Source: Lyophyllum atratum (taxonomy: Eukaryota > Basidiomycota > Agaricomycetes > Agaricales > Lyophyllaceae). From it: a DNA stretch of 24,636 nucleotides. The stretch covers positions 1 through 24,636 of the forward strand of contig JACGCN010000135.1 of NCBI GenBank assembly GCA_014905825.1. The letters are read 5' to 3'. A model generated the notes under the pieces. The model did no database searches, had not been told where the DNA came from, and saw nothing but the letters and a program-made list of their open reading frames with translations. Numbering within the stretch: position 1 is the first letter of the stretch; every line of letters begins with the position of its first letter. The position numbers were made by a program, and so were the translations under genes. Of the stretch, positions 9,927 through 20,443 are shown piece by piece.

Positions 9927-12900
9927 TCGAGCATGGGTTTTTTGCCGCGACGTTTGGGTTGTGCGGTTGCCGCGTCCTTAATCGAGTTGTTCTCTATTCA
10001 ACAATGTTCAGCCCTTGAGCCGTATACATGCCGTGATGAACTTACCAGATTCTGAGTCCTGGATATCACCCAGGAGCCCATCCATGTCGGAAGACATCAT
10101 AGACGTCTCATCGGATACCGCGATCGATGCATCACCCTCCGATACTGCCATGGATGTATCACCTTCCGATGGGGCCGCAGAGGTATCGACATCGATGGAA
10201 GGGGTGTCCTCGTCGACGATGATTGGCTCCTTGACTTTCTTGACCTTCTTCGACTTCTTTCGCGCGGCTGGAGCCCTATCGTCGTCAGAGTTATCGATAT
10301 CAATGACATCCTTGTCGACGACGATTGGCTCCTTGACTTTCTTGACCTTCTTCGACTTCTTTCGCGCAGCTGGAGCCCTATCATCGTCAGAGTTACCGAT
10401 ATCAATGACATCCTTGTCGACGACGATTGGCTCCTCGACTTTCTTGACCTTCTTCGACTTCTTTCGCGCAGCTGGAGCCGGGGTAGTGGGGTCGTTTTGG
10501 TCGGCATCCTCGGGCATGTCGGGAATGGACCCTTCGAGGAGACCTTTGAACTCTGACTCGCGCCGTGTCAGCCCCAGAAAGTTAGAAGTGAGGTAGGCAC
10601 ATACCGTCGCGCAACTCCTTATTCACAAACGCGTCGAACATGTCGCGCTTCCCTCGCGCGACATCGTTCATCAACAAGTCCGCCGAATCACTTGCCAGTA
10701 GGTGAATAACCTTCACTGTTTTCTTCTGCGGTTGACGATGGGCCCGGCCCCTGGTCTGACGTTCGTCCTGAGCGGACCACGGTTGGTCCTGTGATTTTGG
10801 TGAGGTGAGAATCACCGCTGTAGAGGAGTAACTCACGAAGAATATGAGAACGTCTGCGATAGCCAAGTTAAGACCCGCAGAGCCAACGCTCGAAAAGATC
10901 AGTACCCGAGCAGGGTGCTTGTCGTCGTAGAGGTTTCTGACGTGCTTATTCCGGTTCTCGATGGACGTCTTGCCGTTCAGGGCGAGACTCTCGATGCCGT
11001 GGAGTCGTAGAACCTAAGCCGCCTATGTCAATGAAAGCCCCGCCATGAGTAGAAGGACGACTTACATTTTGTAGTAGTGGAGCCATAGAGGAAAACTCGG
11101 CGTAGATTATGATACGCCGCTTTTGCTGGACCCTGTCGGGGGGGATGTCGGGGATATCGGGAAAAACAGGGTGCCCATCCACGAACTCAACGTCCCCGAC
11201 GCTATCATCCCTTAGATAGTGTTTACAGACCTGCGCGGTGACCTCCATCTTGGTACTCTTTACTGGGAGCCACTCTGCGAGCGACCTGAACGACGGAAAG
11301 GGCGCCGCGGGATCTTCTTTGGAAAACCCAACCGCCGTCCTGTACTCCAGATAAAACCTCTAGAAAGTGATGGCGTCAGAAGTCGTGAAAGAGTCTTTGA
11401 CTGGAATCGACTTACTCTCGTCGCCAATCCGGACGCATTGCTGGTTTCCACTCTACGAGATAGTTAGTACACGGACTGAAGTAGATGACATGCGCCTTAC
11501 GATGCTTTTGCCGCCTCGGCTCGGGCTTGAATGACCTCTCTCTCTCTCTGCGTGAGCTCCAGGACACCCAATATTTCATCATAGGGTGGGAGCGGCAAGA
11601 GAGGGTTCCCTTGACTGTCGAGGCTGCTTGTCGTCCTCCGCAGGAAGTGATCGCCGAGGCGGGCTTGGAGGCGCTTCACCGCGAGAAGTTGTACTACGAG
11701 GAGAGATTGCCCATCGTCATCCAAAGCCTTCGCCTTACGAACCGCCGCAGCGTCATCTTTTTCGTCCTGGAAGGCCTCCTCTGTGTAAAAGTGTGGGAGA
11801 CCCACGAGGCGACCCATAGCGGAGAGGTCCTAGGAGGTGGGGTGACAATGAGCGGCGGTGATTGATCGCGGCAGAAACGGCTTACTTTGAAGGACGTGTG
11901 GAGGGGCGTGGCTGTCATGATAAGCCGTATCTTTGCCTGCTGCAGCAGCCGCAAGATGGCACTATGCTTCCTCCCAGCATTGCGCATGTGGTGGGCCTCG
12001 TCGACGACGACGATCAAGAACTCCTGACCGAACAGAGTGTCTACAAACGTCTGCGAAGGCCTAGCCTTTGGCATATCCCAAGGACGAGCGCCCTTCTTCT
12101 TCTTTGACGCCATGTGGCAGTCGTTCATCTCCTTGAACAAAACCTGAGTCTGGTCAGCAACATAACCCACCCATGTAACGAACATAACGTACCGAATGGC
12201 TAGCAACGATGATGATAGAACGAGCCTCGTGAGCCGACTTCTGCACCGGACCCTCAAGGCCCCAGAATTGGGCGGCGTCGGTTTGACTGTCGTAGACGAG
12301 GATCTCGACCTTCTTCCGTTGGAAGAACACCTTTAGCTCGCTTACCCATTGAGGGACGAGCGTTCCGGGGCAAAGGATCAGGTGTGGCGCCGAAGGAATG
12401 TTCCTTTTACCGCCAAGGTACATCCGTTGCTCTGAGGGCAAGGTATTAGCAACCACACCTAAGCGTCTGCATCGAGACTCACCAAGTACTCTCGGAAGCT
12501 TTTTCTTGTGCTTTTTCAGCCAGGCAACCTGCATGAGGAAGGCCATGAACGCGATCGCCTGGGCAGATTTCCCAAGGCCGACCTCGTCACCGACGAGTAC
12601 CCCGAGGACGCGGTCTGGATTCTTGGACTCCGTGAACAGGCTTCTCACAATAGAGTGAGTGCCTGCGAGTTGATGCCAGTGGAGGCGCAGCGGCTCGATG
12701 TTGGCGGGCTTGGGTTCGCTCTCGAAAGGCGTGGGGTCGTCCCAAGGCGTCGTGCCAAAACGGTCACGGAGGGAGTTGAAAGTGGGCGGGATGCCGGTCC
12801 TCCAGCCGAGCGACCCAGCCAGCTTCCCAAAAGTCATGGTCGCCTCTACATCCATTCCGAAGTCTCCACCAGCATCGTTGAGTTTTTGCCTATCAGTGGG

Positions 12901-13939
12901 AGCTTTCGCTATAACGGGTTCCTCGTCCGGGTCCTCCACATCGCCGTCGAAGTACTCATGGTACATGTGTACCAGATCGGTGACGTCCTCCTCGGTGGCA
13001 AGGTTCTTCAAGTCGATGGCCGAGACTTTACACGTGCCTGCCACCATTTATGAGTCAAGGAAGAAAGAACGGGGAGCAGCGCGCTCACCTTTGGATTTTG
13101 TTCGCTTCCCCAGCTTCGCTCCTAGCCCCTCCATGATCTCCTCAAGATCGGCGAGCATAGACTCGGCTGCTTCGACGTTCCTCGCGGTGTTGAAGAGGGT
13201 AGAGCATTCTTTCCACTTGGCGACGGCGTGGATTGTGCGCGAAACCTTCGCCTTCGTGAGCTTGCCGTTCTCAAGATCTGAAATGTATTTAGAGATGATC
13301 ACAGAAAACAATGAAGTACTCACCTGCAAATGCGGCTTTGGCGGTGGCCTCTATCTCATTTCGGCGGTTCTTCATCGTGCTGACTTGAAGACGGAGGGTA
13401 TTCCAAGTCCGCTGTACGATGATCCGCACGGCAGCTCGGAGGGATGATGAAAGGACTGAAGATCCTGAGGGAAAGGCTTCCTCGCCGAAGAGCCTCATCC
13501 CGACGTCATCGACTACGGCGGGAATGTAGTTGTCAGCGCTCGGCCAATTGTCGAGGTCATCGTCGCGAGCGATGATATCGACGGGATGTAACTCGATCTC
13601 CTTCAGCACTTTGATGATGAGGGTATGGATACCCCAGGAGTCCCAGCGACGATTGACCCAGGCGTTCCAGAACTCGCGTCCTGGATACTTTGAAGAACCT
13701 TTGGAGTTGACCGCGAAGGCGATCTTTTTATCCTCGGAAGGGAGGAGGCTGTACGCCTTGAAGTAGGACTGCACGTCGATGGCGTTCTGACGAGACCAGC
13801 CGCGAGGAAGAAGTTTGTCGTCGTCGGGGAAGAGGCCGTGAGCGACACCAGTGTGCTCTTGCCAGGTGGGCCAACTCCACGGCGCGTAGCTTAGCATGTA
13901 GAGCTTCACAAGTGCACTGGCACCCGTATGGCTGGGCAT
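8953..13939 (-). CDS. SNF2-family DEAH-box helicase/ATPase, 15 exons (1422 aa)
   Basis: Exons (minus): 13939-13324, 13277-13089, 13037-12483, 12431-12193, 12143-11886, 11829-11501, 11452-11416, 11359-11066, 11013-10837, 10788-10605, 10552-10046, 9993-9865, 9815-9612, 9563-9261, 9200-8953. Introns are 46-60 nt and all phases close (4269 coding bases). SNF2 motifs are in order: I, GDEVGLGKS (about aa 418-426); Ia, LILCPGTLVPQW; II, VVDEAHH (about 581-584); III, MTATPLH followed by a DLSAMGRL linker; FLRRT before the second lobe; IV-like, LNGKTSIENR; V, SSVGSAGLNLA; VI, ERQTRGRAHRQPQ. The core is therefore probably an active DNA-translocating ATPase, with nucleosomes or protein-DNA complexes as the usual family substrates. 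The tail has three 34-aa repeats containing KKSKKVKKVK (about 980-1080, NLS-like), an Asp-Glu run, DDSPEMA repeats and a basic end. The N-terminal 390 residues are unrecognised. Intron 12 uses a GC donor. A TATA-like CTATATAG lies about 55 bases before the ATG. The subfamily is unresolved. Confidence 0.93.
9886..9930. repeat. Hexanucleotide microsatellite (CGTCCT)n in helicase exon 12
   Basis: About six units of CTCGTC/CGTCCT in tandem, read on the minus strand as alternating Asp-Glu codons within the SNF2 protein tail. Length change in steps of six would keep the frame, so the acidic run can vary without breaking the gene. Confidence 0.8.
10209..10500 (-). repeat. Three in-frame 102-bp tandem repeats in the helicase tail
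   Basis: The sequence GATTGGCTCCT..GACTTTCTTGACC recurs at 10221, 10323 and 10425, a strict 102-bp period equal to 34 codons. Each unit encodes APAARKKSKKVKKVKEP followed by an acidic VDKDVIDI and SDDDR. The copies are nearly identical, which points to recent expansion or homogenisation. Confidence 0.9.
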
Positions 13940-13987
13940 AGCGAGGAAGGCGGGGGATAGAGAGCTCGCAGAAGTATCTTGAGCGCA

Positions 13988-14400
13988 AAGTGGGAGGCTA
14001 TATAGAACTGAACTTGGTGGGAATGAAGAGCGTCGCCAATAGGTATATGATTCAGTCGTGAGAAGGCGTGTAGGCCAAAATACAAAGGTCAACTGTTCTA
14101 AGGAGCTACGCGAAGGTATCGTAATGGGAGGTAATGGCAGGTACGTATGTGGCTGCACGCTGCTGTCAGGAAGGATTAGTCAAAGGATCTCGAGTAAAAT
14201 TGTGAAACACCCACCAAGATCGTCCAAGACGTGGTCCGATGTGGTCCAGAACAGTGGTTGGTTAGATACGCGTTCAATCGATCGGCGTTGACGGCGCGAA
14301 AGTTCCGTGGGTTGGTGAGGTGATGGGGCCCGAAAAAGGAGAAGCGATCGTTGTGTTGTGCTGGGACTGGGTGGAGGCGAGGCCAGGCGGGGGTTCCTGT
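13988..14400. other. Helicase upstream region, nothing coding seen
   Basis: It contains the presumed promoter of the SNF2 gene (TATA-like element near 13992-13999 on the minus strand). Reading frames here are short and overlap on both strands. No repeat or RNA gene was recognised. Confidence 0.4.
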
Positions 14401-14402
14401 GT

Positions 14403-14717
14403 CGTCTGCGGTTGACCATGGGCCCGGCCCCCGATCTGACGTTGTTCCAGAGCGGACCACGGTTGGTCCTGTGATTTTGGTGAGATGAGAATCACCGTTG
14501 TAGAGAAGTAACTCACGATGAATATGAGAACGTCTGAAAAAGTCAAGTCAAGACCCGCTGAGCCGACGCTTGAGACGATCGGCATCGGAGCAGGGTGCTT
14601 GTCTTCCATCGGAGCAGGGTGCTTGTCTTCCTAGAGGTCCCTCGGGTTCTTATCCCGTTTTTGCCGTTCACGTTCGGGACGAGACTCTAGATGCCGTGGA
14701 GATGTAGAACCTAAAAT
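14403..14717 (-). pseudogene. Partial duplicate of the SNF2 gene (exon 9/10 region)
   Basis: This segment matches 10727-11019 of the helicase gene in the same orientation, covering part of exon 10, the intron between exons 9 and 10, exon 9 and the next acceptor. The intron is retained, so the copy is DNA-level and not retroposed. It is dead: the motif VI arginine text RAHRQPQ has become RAHGQPQ, flanking exons are missing, and a 24-bp tandem duplication (CATCGGAGCAGGGTGCTTGTCTTC, written here in two parts as CATCGGAGCAGG and GTGCTTGTCTTC) disrupts the former exon 9 near 14583-14632. It lies about 460 bp upstream of the intact gene's start codon. Confidence 0.85.
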
Positions 14718-14851
14718 AGCTGCAGCATGATACCTATGCGATAGAGGAGCGGATTACTATTAGTTGCTTAGTAACAAAAAAGGGGTACGGCCACAGGACG
14801 ATAGGAAGAACTTACCGGGCTGAAGGAATAGCAGGGGTGTGCCTGCCCGCT

Positions 14852-15449
14852 GCGTCGATTTGAAAATCCTGAGGGGTTCCGGGTCCGGGTCCGGGTCCAG
14901 GTACATCGCGACTGGGAGATGATGTGCTCCGGAGTACTCCAGAGCAGATCACCTCGTCATCGACGAGGAGGGCGGGGAACGGACATCGCGACTGGGAGAT
15001 GATGTGCTCCGGAGTACTCCAGAGCAGATCACCTCGTCAGCGACGAGGAGGGCGGGGAACAGAGACCAGGTGCAACGGCATCGACGACGAGGAGACACTG
15101 CGGACTTGGTGCAGCAGATTCGGGGCTCCGGATCACGAGGTGAAATTGCCACGGTCTGGTCAGGTGATCTTGGTCGTGGGTCAATTTCTACCAAGTCCGC
15201 AATCGTCTCTTCGTCGTCGATGCCGTTGCACCTGGTCTCTGTTCCCCGCCCTCCTCGTCGATGACGAGGTGATCTGCTCTGGAGTACTCCGGAGCACATC
15301 ATCTCCCAGTCGCAATGTCCGTTCCCCGCTCTCCTCGTCGATGACGAGGTGATCTGCTCTGGAGTACTCCGGAGCACATCATCTCCCAGTCGCGATGTAC
15401 CTGGACCCGGACCCGGACCCGGAACCCCTCAGGATTTTCAAATCGACGC
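14852..15449. repeat. 598-bp foldback: two 258-bp inverted arms, 81-bp loop
   Basis: The left arm 14852-15109 and right arm 15191-15449 are near-perfect reverse complements from GCGTCGATTTGAAAATCC to TGCGGACTTGG. The loop is 15110-15190. Each arm contains an 80-bp direct duplication (left: 14903-14982 and 14983-15062) carrying CTCCGGAGTACTCC and CCTCGTC-3 nt-GACGAGG palindromes, so the arm is itself built of smaller palindromes. Because the arms mirror each other, both strands give almost the same open frame of about 142 codons (14924-15352 plus, 14949-15377 minus), which is an artefact of the symmetry. No flanking target-site duplication was found. Confidence 0.95.
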
Positions 15450-15502
15450 TTGCTGCCCCGATCTCGACCTCAGATCTCGCGCGATTATTCTACCGCCTGC
15501 AT

Positions 15503-16195
15503 ATGTCTTCCCGTTTTCTTAGACGTGGACCGCCGTACCGCAGGCACTCCATCTGCTACTCCCTCAGGCCCGTAAGTTCTGCCTTTCTTACTGTACCCGA
15601 ACTTCGTCTCATTTACTGATCATCTCATAGTCATCCGATGCGCGACGGTTGCGACATCATGCAGCCGGCCGAACGTTTCACCTGGGCTTATCTGCCCATC
15701 GTAATTCAAATGCGTAAGTTCCTTTCGCATTTTTGTAAGCGCGCCTCCTGTAACCCTGACGACCTCGGCAGAAGAAACCTCTGCTCACGTTCGTTAGACG
15801 TGAACCTTCGTACCGCAGGCACTCCATCTGCCATTCCTTCAGGCCCGTAAGTTCCTCCTATCTTACTGTACCCAAACTTGTCTCATTTGCTGATCATCTC
15901 ATAGTCATCCGATGCGCGACGGTCGCGACATCATGCAGCGGCCGAACGTTTCACCTGGGCTTATCTGCCCATCGTAATTCAAATGCGTAAGTTCCTTTCG
16001 CAGTTTTGTAATCGCGCCTCCTGTAACCCTGACGACCTCAGCAGAAGAAACCTCTGCTCAGATTCGCGGTTGCGGCTTCAAATCATCTCCCGTGTCCGCG
16101 GCATGCGTATCACCCACCGATTCCATCTGTCATTCCATCCGGTACGTATCTGCCGCTTTCTAAGTAAGCATTAATTACTCATTCTGCCACTCAGA
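15503..16195 (+). other. Duplicated exon-intron cassette (possible leader exons or small gene)
   Basis: A unit of about 274 bp is repeated in tandem (15521-15786 and 15796-16060). Each unit holds two intron-like segments with GTAAGTTC donors and YAG acceptors: 15572-15630, 15714-15771, 15847-15904 and 15987-16044, all 58-59 nt. A fifth follows at 16142-16194 (GTACGT..CTCAG). The exon-like pieces (83, 75 and 82 nt) are conserved between copies except for one base lost in the second copy (15905-15986). Splicing all of it gives a 99-codon frame from ATG 15503 to TAA 15975-15977. I see no protein family in it. It may be the leader of the downstream 881-aa gene, a non-coding transcript, or a decaying gene fragment. 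Confidence 0.4.
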
Positions 16196-16334
16196 TCGCG
16201 CGTTTCCTGCCCCTTCCATACATGTCTTTGCTTAGTTACTTGCTCTAATATATGCGTCTCTGAGTGGACTATACCCTGACCCCGACTCTGACCCTGTACC
16301 CATTCACACCGAACGCCAAAGTTCCTTGCCCGTC

Positions 16335-19090
16335 ATGAACGTCTACCCTCAGCATGATACTGTGTCTCATACCCTCGCGCAGTTCGTTACTCGCGCCACC
16401 GACCTCTACAGCGAAAATGGGTACAACGACGAATTCATCCGGTTCGGCCTTACCGGCGAATACCTAGACGGGCGTCGGCCAAAACAGGTCTTCATGGACC
16501 CACTGCAGAATATGGTTGAGGACGATACGCCCATCACGATCAGGCGCGACTACGACTCTCTCCTGGGAGCCGCCCCTGACATCCTCGTGAACTCAGCCAT
16601 CAGCGTCTTCTGCGTTCCTCACCCCAGTTACGCCCTCAAGGACTCCATCCACGTCAAGCGCACCGTGGCGTATCAACGCGTAAGTTCTACTGTACCATAG
16701 ATATATGATAGACCCCTAATCCTTTGACCGATAGGAGGGGAATCACCCAGTAGAGCATCACCAGGTCGAGTACCACAAAATCCCCAACTTCGAATTTGGG
16801 AAGTGGGACGACCGACACCATCTCAACATCTTCTTCCCCGATCTCTGGACTCCTGAGCGCGGCGTAGGTCGTACTGCATGGCTCCTCACCAAGGAGGAGC
16901 GCGCATTCTGGTACGATGTCTGTCTACGCCCCGCCATTAAAACACTCCTCGGTGCAGACGTCGCACGGGAGTGGCCTGCCACCTTCGAAACCGAGTGCCT
17001 CCGAGCGAGTAGAATCAGGGGTTATCCTCAATGGGCCACCAGACTTATCCCCAGAGAGTATGTCCGCCAGCTCGCGACCCAGATTCGTGCTGAAGTGGAA
17101 GAAGCACTGCTGCTCATTGAGGGTCATGGTTACGACTGGGCCAAGAACTTCTTCATCCTCCATACCGTCCGTGGGACAAAGCACACCACCATGCACCACG
17201 TCGACGAAGTTTCCGCCGAGTTCTACCTGAGCACCTTGATCGAGGATGCACATCTCGCTCCCGAGATCCCCGCAGGCGGCGACTGGTATGTCGACGTCGC
17301 TATCGAGCTGAGCAGTCCCGACGCCCAATGTCTGCAGTGGGTCACCGCCTCCCACAACACACTCGTTCAGCAGGCCTTGCAGATTCCTGATCTGCATGCC
17401 TCCCGAATCACTCGCATGGGCTCCTCCAAATATGTTCGGGATCCAGCCAGCCACCTCACTGCCGTCAGTGGTTTCCGCATTACCCCTGGCTTACATGCGC
17501 AGGGGAACTTCGAGGCCTCCTACATCCAGGCCTACACGACTGATAAAACCGTGGTCGCCAACAAGGACGCCGGCCACCACGCGAAACACGTCACTCTGGC
17601 GGAAGCGATGGGCCCTACCCAGCCTACGAAGAACATCGAGGCTCTCCATGCCATATATGACGCAGCCATCCACGCCAATCCCTCCAGCGCCCGTCTGGAG
17701 GTACGCGTACCGTACCAAAAAGCGGCGGAGGTGCTGGTGGAGTTCGATGATTCGGAAATTCGAAGGTGTCTCTGTTCGTTTACACCTCAGGAGTGGTGGT
17801 AAGTCATTCTCCACCTGATTCGTTACATGTTTCTCACATTATTCTGTCTTCAGGTGCTTTCGTATCATCAGACTCATGGCCGTCAGCCAGACCTTCGGTC
17901 TGCAGGCCGAGGGACACCCTCCTCATCGTGTCCAACCTGAAGCCTTAACCCTTACCGCGGGGTGCGTATGGCTCGTCAACGGACAGCATGCTCACCCTGA
18001 CGACCGCTCCGCATCGAGAATGCTCCTTAACGCGATACTACCCGTTACAGAGGCGGTGGACGTCGACGACGACACCATCGCATACAACGGAGCTCGTCGA
18101 CCGGCAGCAGCAGAGGAGGAGGAGGAGGAGGAGGAGGAGGAGGGTGAAGAAGAAAACCGCCGTCCTCCGGATCGGGTCGCCTACAACCCCTACGGTTGCG
18201 TCTTCTTCCGACATATGATGCTAGGACAGACGCCCCGCCTTCGGTATGGTGGACCCGTTCTGTCGGGAGTGGCTTTTCGAGCGCTGTTCAAGATGACGCC
18301 CCTGGAGGTGGACCGGAAGTATAATATCTCCGGCATCGTGGGTCGTGAGTTGATCGTGCGCGCTCGCTCAACGACCAGCAAGTCCAAGATGGTCGCCTAC
18401 GCCAACTTCACCGGCGCACCCCAGCCGAACCTTTTCAACCTCACCGCTGGAGGACACACCCTCCCCCCTCCTTCCTTCGACGACGGTTCTGACGTAGAGG
18501 ACCGTTCCTCTCCTGCTCCGGAGGACCAACCCGCAGACCTCGATGCATTCGTCTCCGACGTGTACCGCCAGTTCCTCGTCGACATCGCCGTCAAGTCACC
18601 CAACCCCAAGGGTATCAGCAACCCGTCTTATCTCAAACTTGATACCCAGCAGAGACGCGCTGCTCGGGAGGATATTTACAGCAACCTCCTACTCTCGGAT
18701 GTGTGGCGGTGTGTCGCTTACAGGCACGGCAGCTCGGACGACTGGAGTAGGGCCTTCAAGTGGCTGTTCCCGATGCGCGGCGTCGAAACCAGGGAGGACA
18801 ATCAGTACGCAAAATGTCCCTACTACATAAAGTGGTTGAAGTTCGTCAACAACAACGAGGTCACTTCCGCCACCGTCAACACTACTCGGAACGAAATTTG
18901 GAAGCGGATCAGACGTTGGGAGTGGATGCCCGATGCCCAGCAGGACAAGATTTGGCCTACGAGGTTCCTCCCGAAGTTTACGCGCCAACCTCCCGCCGCC
19001 ACCAGGGTTGGAGCTAAGCCCGCTCCCCGTATCTTGTTGAAGACAGGGGCGATGCCTGAATTTATCGTAGAGGATGGTAGCGACGCATGA
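16335..19090 (+). CDS. Three-exon gene, large unknown protein (881 aa)
   Basis: Function not recognised. The exons are 16335-16679, 16735-17798 and 17854-19090. Both introns are 55 nt with GTAAGT donors and AG acceptors, phases 0 and 2, and the frame closes at TGA 19088-19090. The start MNVYPQHDTVSH is the first ATG of the open frame. Exon 1-2 residues (about 1-470) form a globular, Trp/His-rich region, with motifs such as YSENGYNDEFIRFGLTGEYL and HHLNIFFPDLWTPERG. A hydrophilic hinge with a run of about eleven Glu (GAG repeats near 18113-18143) precedes a C-terminal region with YGCVFFRHMMLG and EIWKRIRRWEWMP. There is no signal peptide or membrane span. It is similar in size and style to the 966-aa gene, but I cannot align the two. 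The other long frames on both strands here are shadows. Confidence 0.85.
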
Positions 19091-19499
19091 CCCGTAAATT
19101 ATCGCCCGAATGTACTTACAGCTTGAAGAGCCCAATGGCAGTATCTATGACCCTATGATGTATGATCTCTGCGTTCCTCGTCGACGAGGAGGTGAGCATT
19201 ACTCCTTGATGAGGGTTCCTTATGTATGCTACTTCCCTCTACCCATCACCTACGCCTCCCTGCTAGCAAGTAGCGCAGGTAGACACGCGTTCATCATGAT
19301 TTAACTCTGGCGCGCTACTGGGGTCACTTCTCCGTGAGTACTGCCTCGTTCTCCTTCTCTCTGGGCATCTTCTAACCTCGATCCATTCATAGAATACATT
19401 TATGACGTCCATTTTCTTTGTCTACGACGACTCACGGTTCTGCGCCCGGGGGTCATGAGGATTTACTGTATATGCATCTGCCCTACCCGACATTCTTCC
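19091..19499. other. 3' flank of the 881-aa gene with a perfect 14-bp palindrome
   Basis: No gene supported. CCTCGTCGACGAGG at 19176-19189 is a perfect 14-bp palindrome of the same family as the left array. The rest shows no structure I can defend. Confidence 0.5.
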
Positions 19500-19597
19500 G
19501 CCTGTCGTGAGGGACGAAACCACTACACCAACCCACGGATACCACGACCAACCGGACCTGCACCCCGCCCTCGTCCCCGCACGGAATCCCGCAATTC
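19500..19597. repeat. Direct repeat A, copy 1 (copy 2 at 21478-21577)
   Basis: A block of roughly 98 bp beginning GCCTGTCGTGAGGGACGAAAC and ending in CCCCGCACGGAATCCCGC is found again about 2 kb downstream (21478-21577) in the same orientation at high identity. The flanks differ. The role is unknown; it may be the remnant of a dispersed element. Confidence 0.75.
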
Positions 19598-19791
19598 AAG
19601 TCGTTACGCGCCGTCTTCCGTTTCAAGGCTCATAACACTTACAGCGAGTCACTACGCCGGAATTCTTTCAATATTCGACCGTTCCAGCGGCTTCATCTCA
19701 CTTTCCGCTTGCACAGCTCAGAGTCAGTGACGCTTACCGATTTCATTCTTCCATTTCCAGTATTCCCATTTTCGTTCCATCTTCAGCAGTA

Positions 19792-19920
19792 CCAGCGCCG
19801 ACATCCTCACTCACCAGCACCGACATCCTCACTCACCAGCACCGACATCCTCACTCACCAGCGTCGACATCCTCACTCACGCTTGACATCCTCACTCACG
19901 CTTTCCTCACTCACGCTTTC
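19792..19920. repeat. 22-bp tandem repeat (CCAGCACCGACATCCTCACTCA)n, written in short form
   Basis: Four near-identical 22-bp units (CCAGCACCGAC + ATCCTCACTCA) are followed by three progressively shorter ones (CTTGACATCCTCACTCACG and TTTCCTCACTCACG). The array ends four bases before the ATG of the possible small gene at 19925, so it would form its leader or promoter. Confidence 0.9.
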
Positions 19921-19924
19921 ACAC

Positions 19925-20443
19925 ATGCCGCTCATCCCAAAGCCGAGACTTGCGGATCGCGAAGGTTTCCCGCTAATTCAAGTCCCAATCGAACGCCGCC
20001 TATCAGTAAGCCGTCGTCCCTCATACTACTCAACCTCACGGTTCTTGCAGCGCGGAATGCCAGTGCAAATCAGACTGGGGTCAAAGCGGGTACCTGCAGT
20101 TTTCATTGGGTATCGCTGGAGGAAGGCGGGGGCGCGCGCGCATAGGGCCGAGCTAAGGGCCATGGGTGTATTCAAATTACCCAAAGTAAGTCCCATTTTT
20201 TCTACCGCTACAATTCTTGAGAGCCCTCTAGTCAGTCTGGGTTGCAGATGGCGCGTGCGTGTCATACAGACGAAAGCGAACGAAGGCCGGATACGAGAGG
20301 GGTCAGCGGATTATTGTGGGGATGCGGGATTGTTCGTAGGCGGAGGTAAGTGTTTCCTTTCATTTCATGTCTTTGACTCCGGCCTAATCACCGCCTGTGT
20401 CAGTTTCTTAGGGCCAAGGTGTATCGGAAGCAACGGATTGTAA
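19925..20443 (+). CDS. Possible four-exon small gene, unknown protein (117 aa)
   Basis: Not recognised. Proposed exons are 19925-20005, 20051-20185, 20248-20345 and 20404-20443. The introns are 45, 62 and 58 nt, with GTAAGC/GTAAGT donors and TTGCAG or GTCAG acceptors; the phases close at TAA. The protein starts MPLIPKPRLADREGFPL and is very basic (an arginine-rich middle and CGIVRRR near the end), with no membrane segment. The first two exons look better than the last two. An unspliced reading of the same frame is also open through 20443, so splicing is not forced by stops, which lowers confidence. It lies directly after the 22-bp tandem repeat. Confidence 0.4.
   Translation: MPLIPKPRLADREGFPLIQVPIERRLSVSRRPSYYSTSRFLQRGMPVQIRLGSKRVPAVFIGYRWRKAGARAHRAELRAMGVFKLPKVSPIFSTATILESPLVSLGCRWRVRVIQTKANEGRIREGSADYCGDAGLFVGGGKCFLSFHVFDSGLITACVSFLGPRCIGSNGL

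Noticed and set aside
8963..10018. Plus-strand open frame of about 351 codons
   Set aside because: It is antisense to helicase exons 11-15, which chain in phase with good splice sites and reach a proper stop; the plus frame is a shadow with Leu-Val repeats from the microsatellite.
14924..15377. Two 142-codon frames on opposite strands with nearly the same protein
   Set aside because: They arise from the mirror symmetry of the foldback. The text is repeat-derived, and the identical reading on both strands is expected without any coding role.
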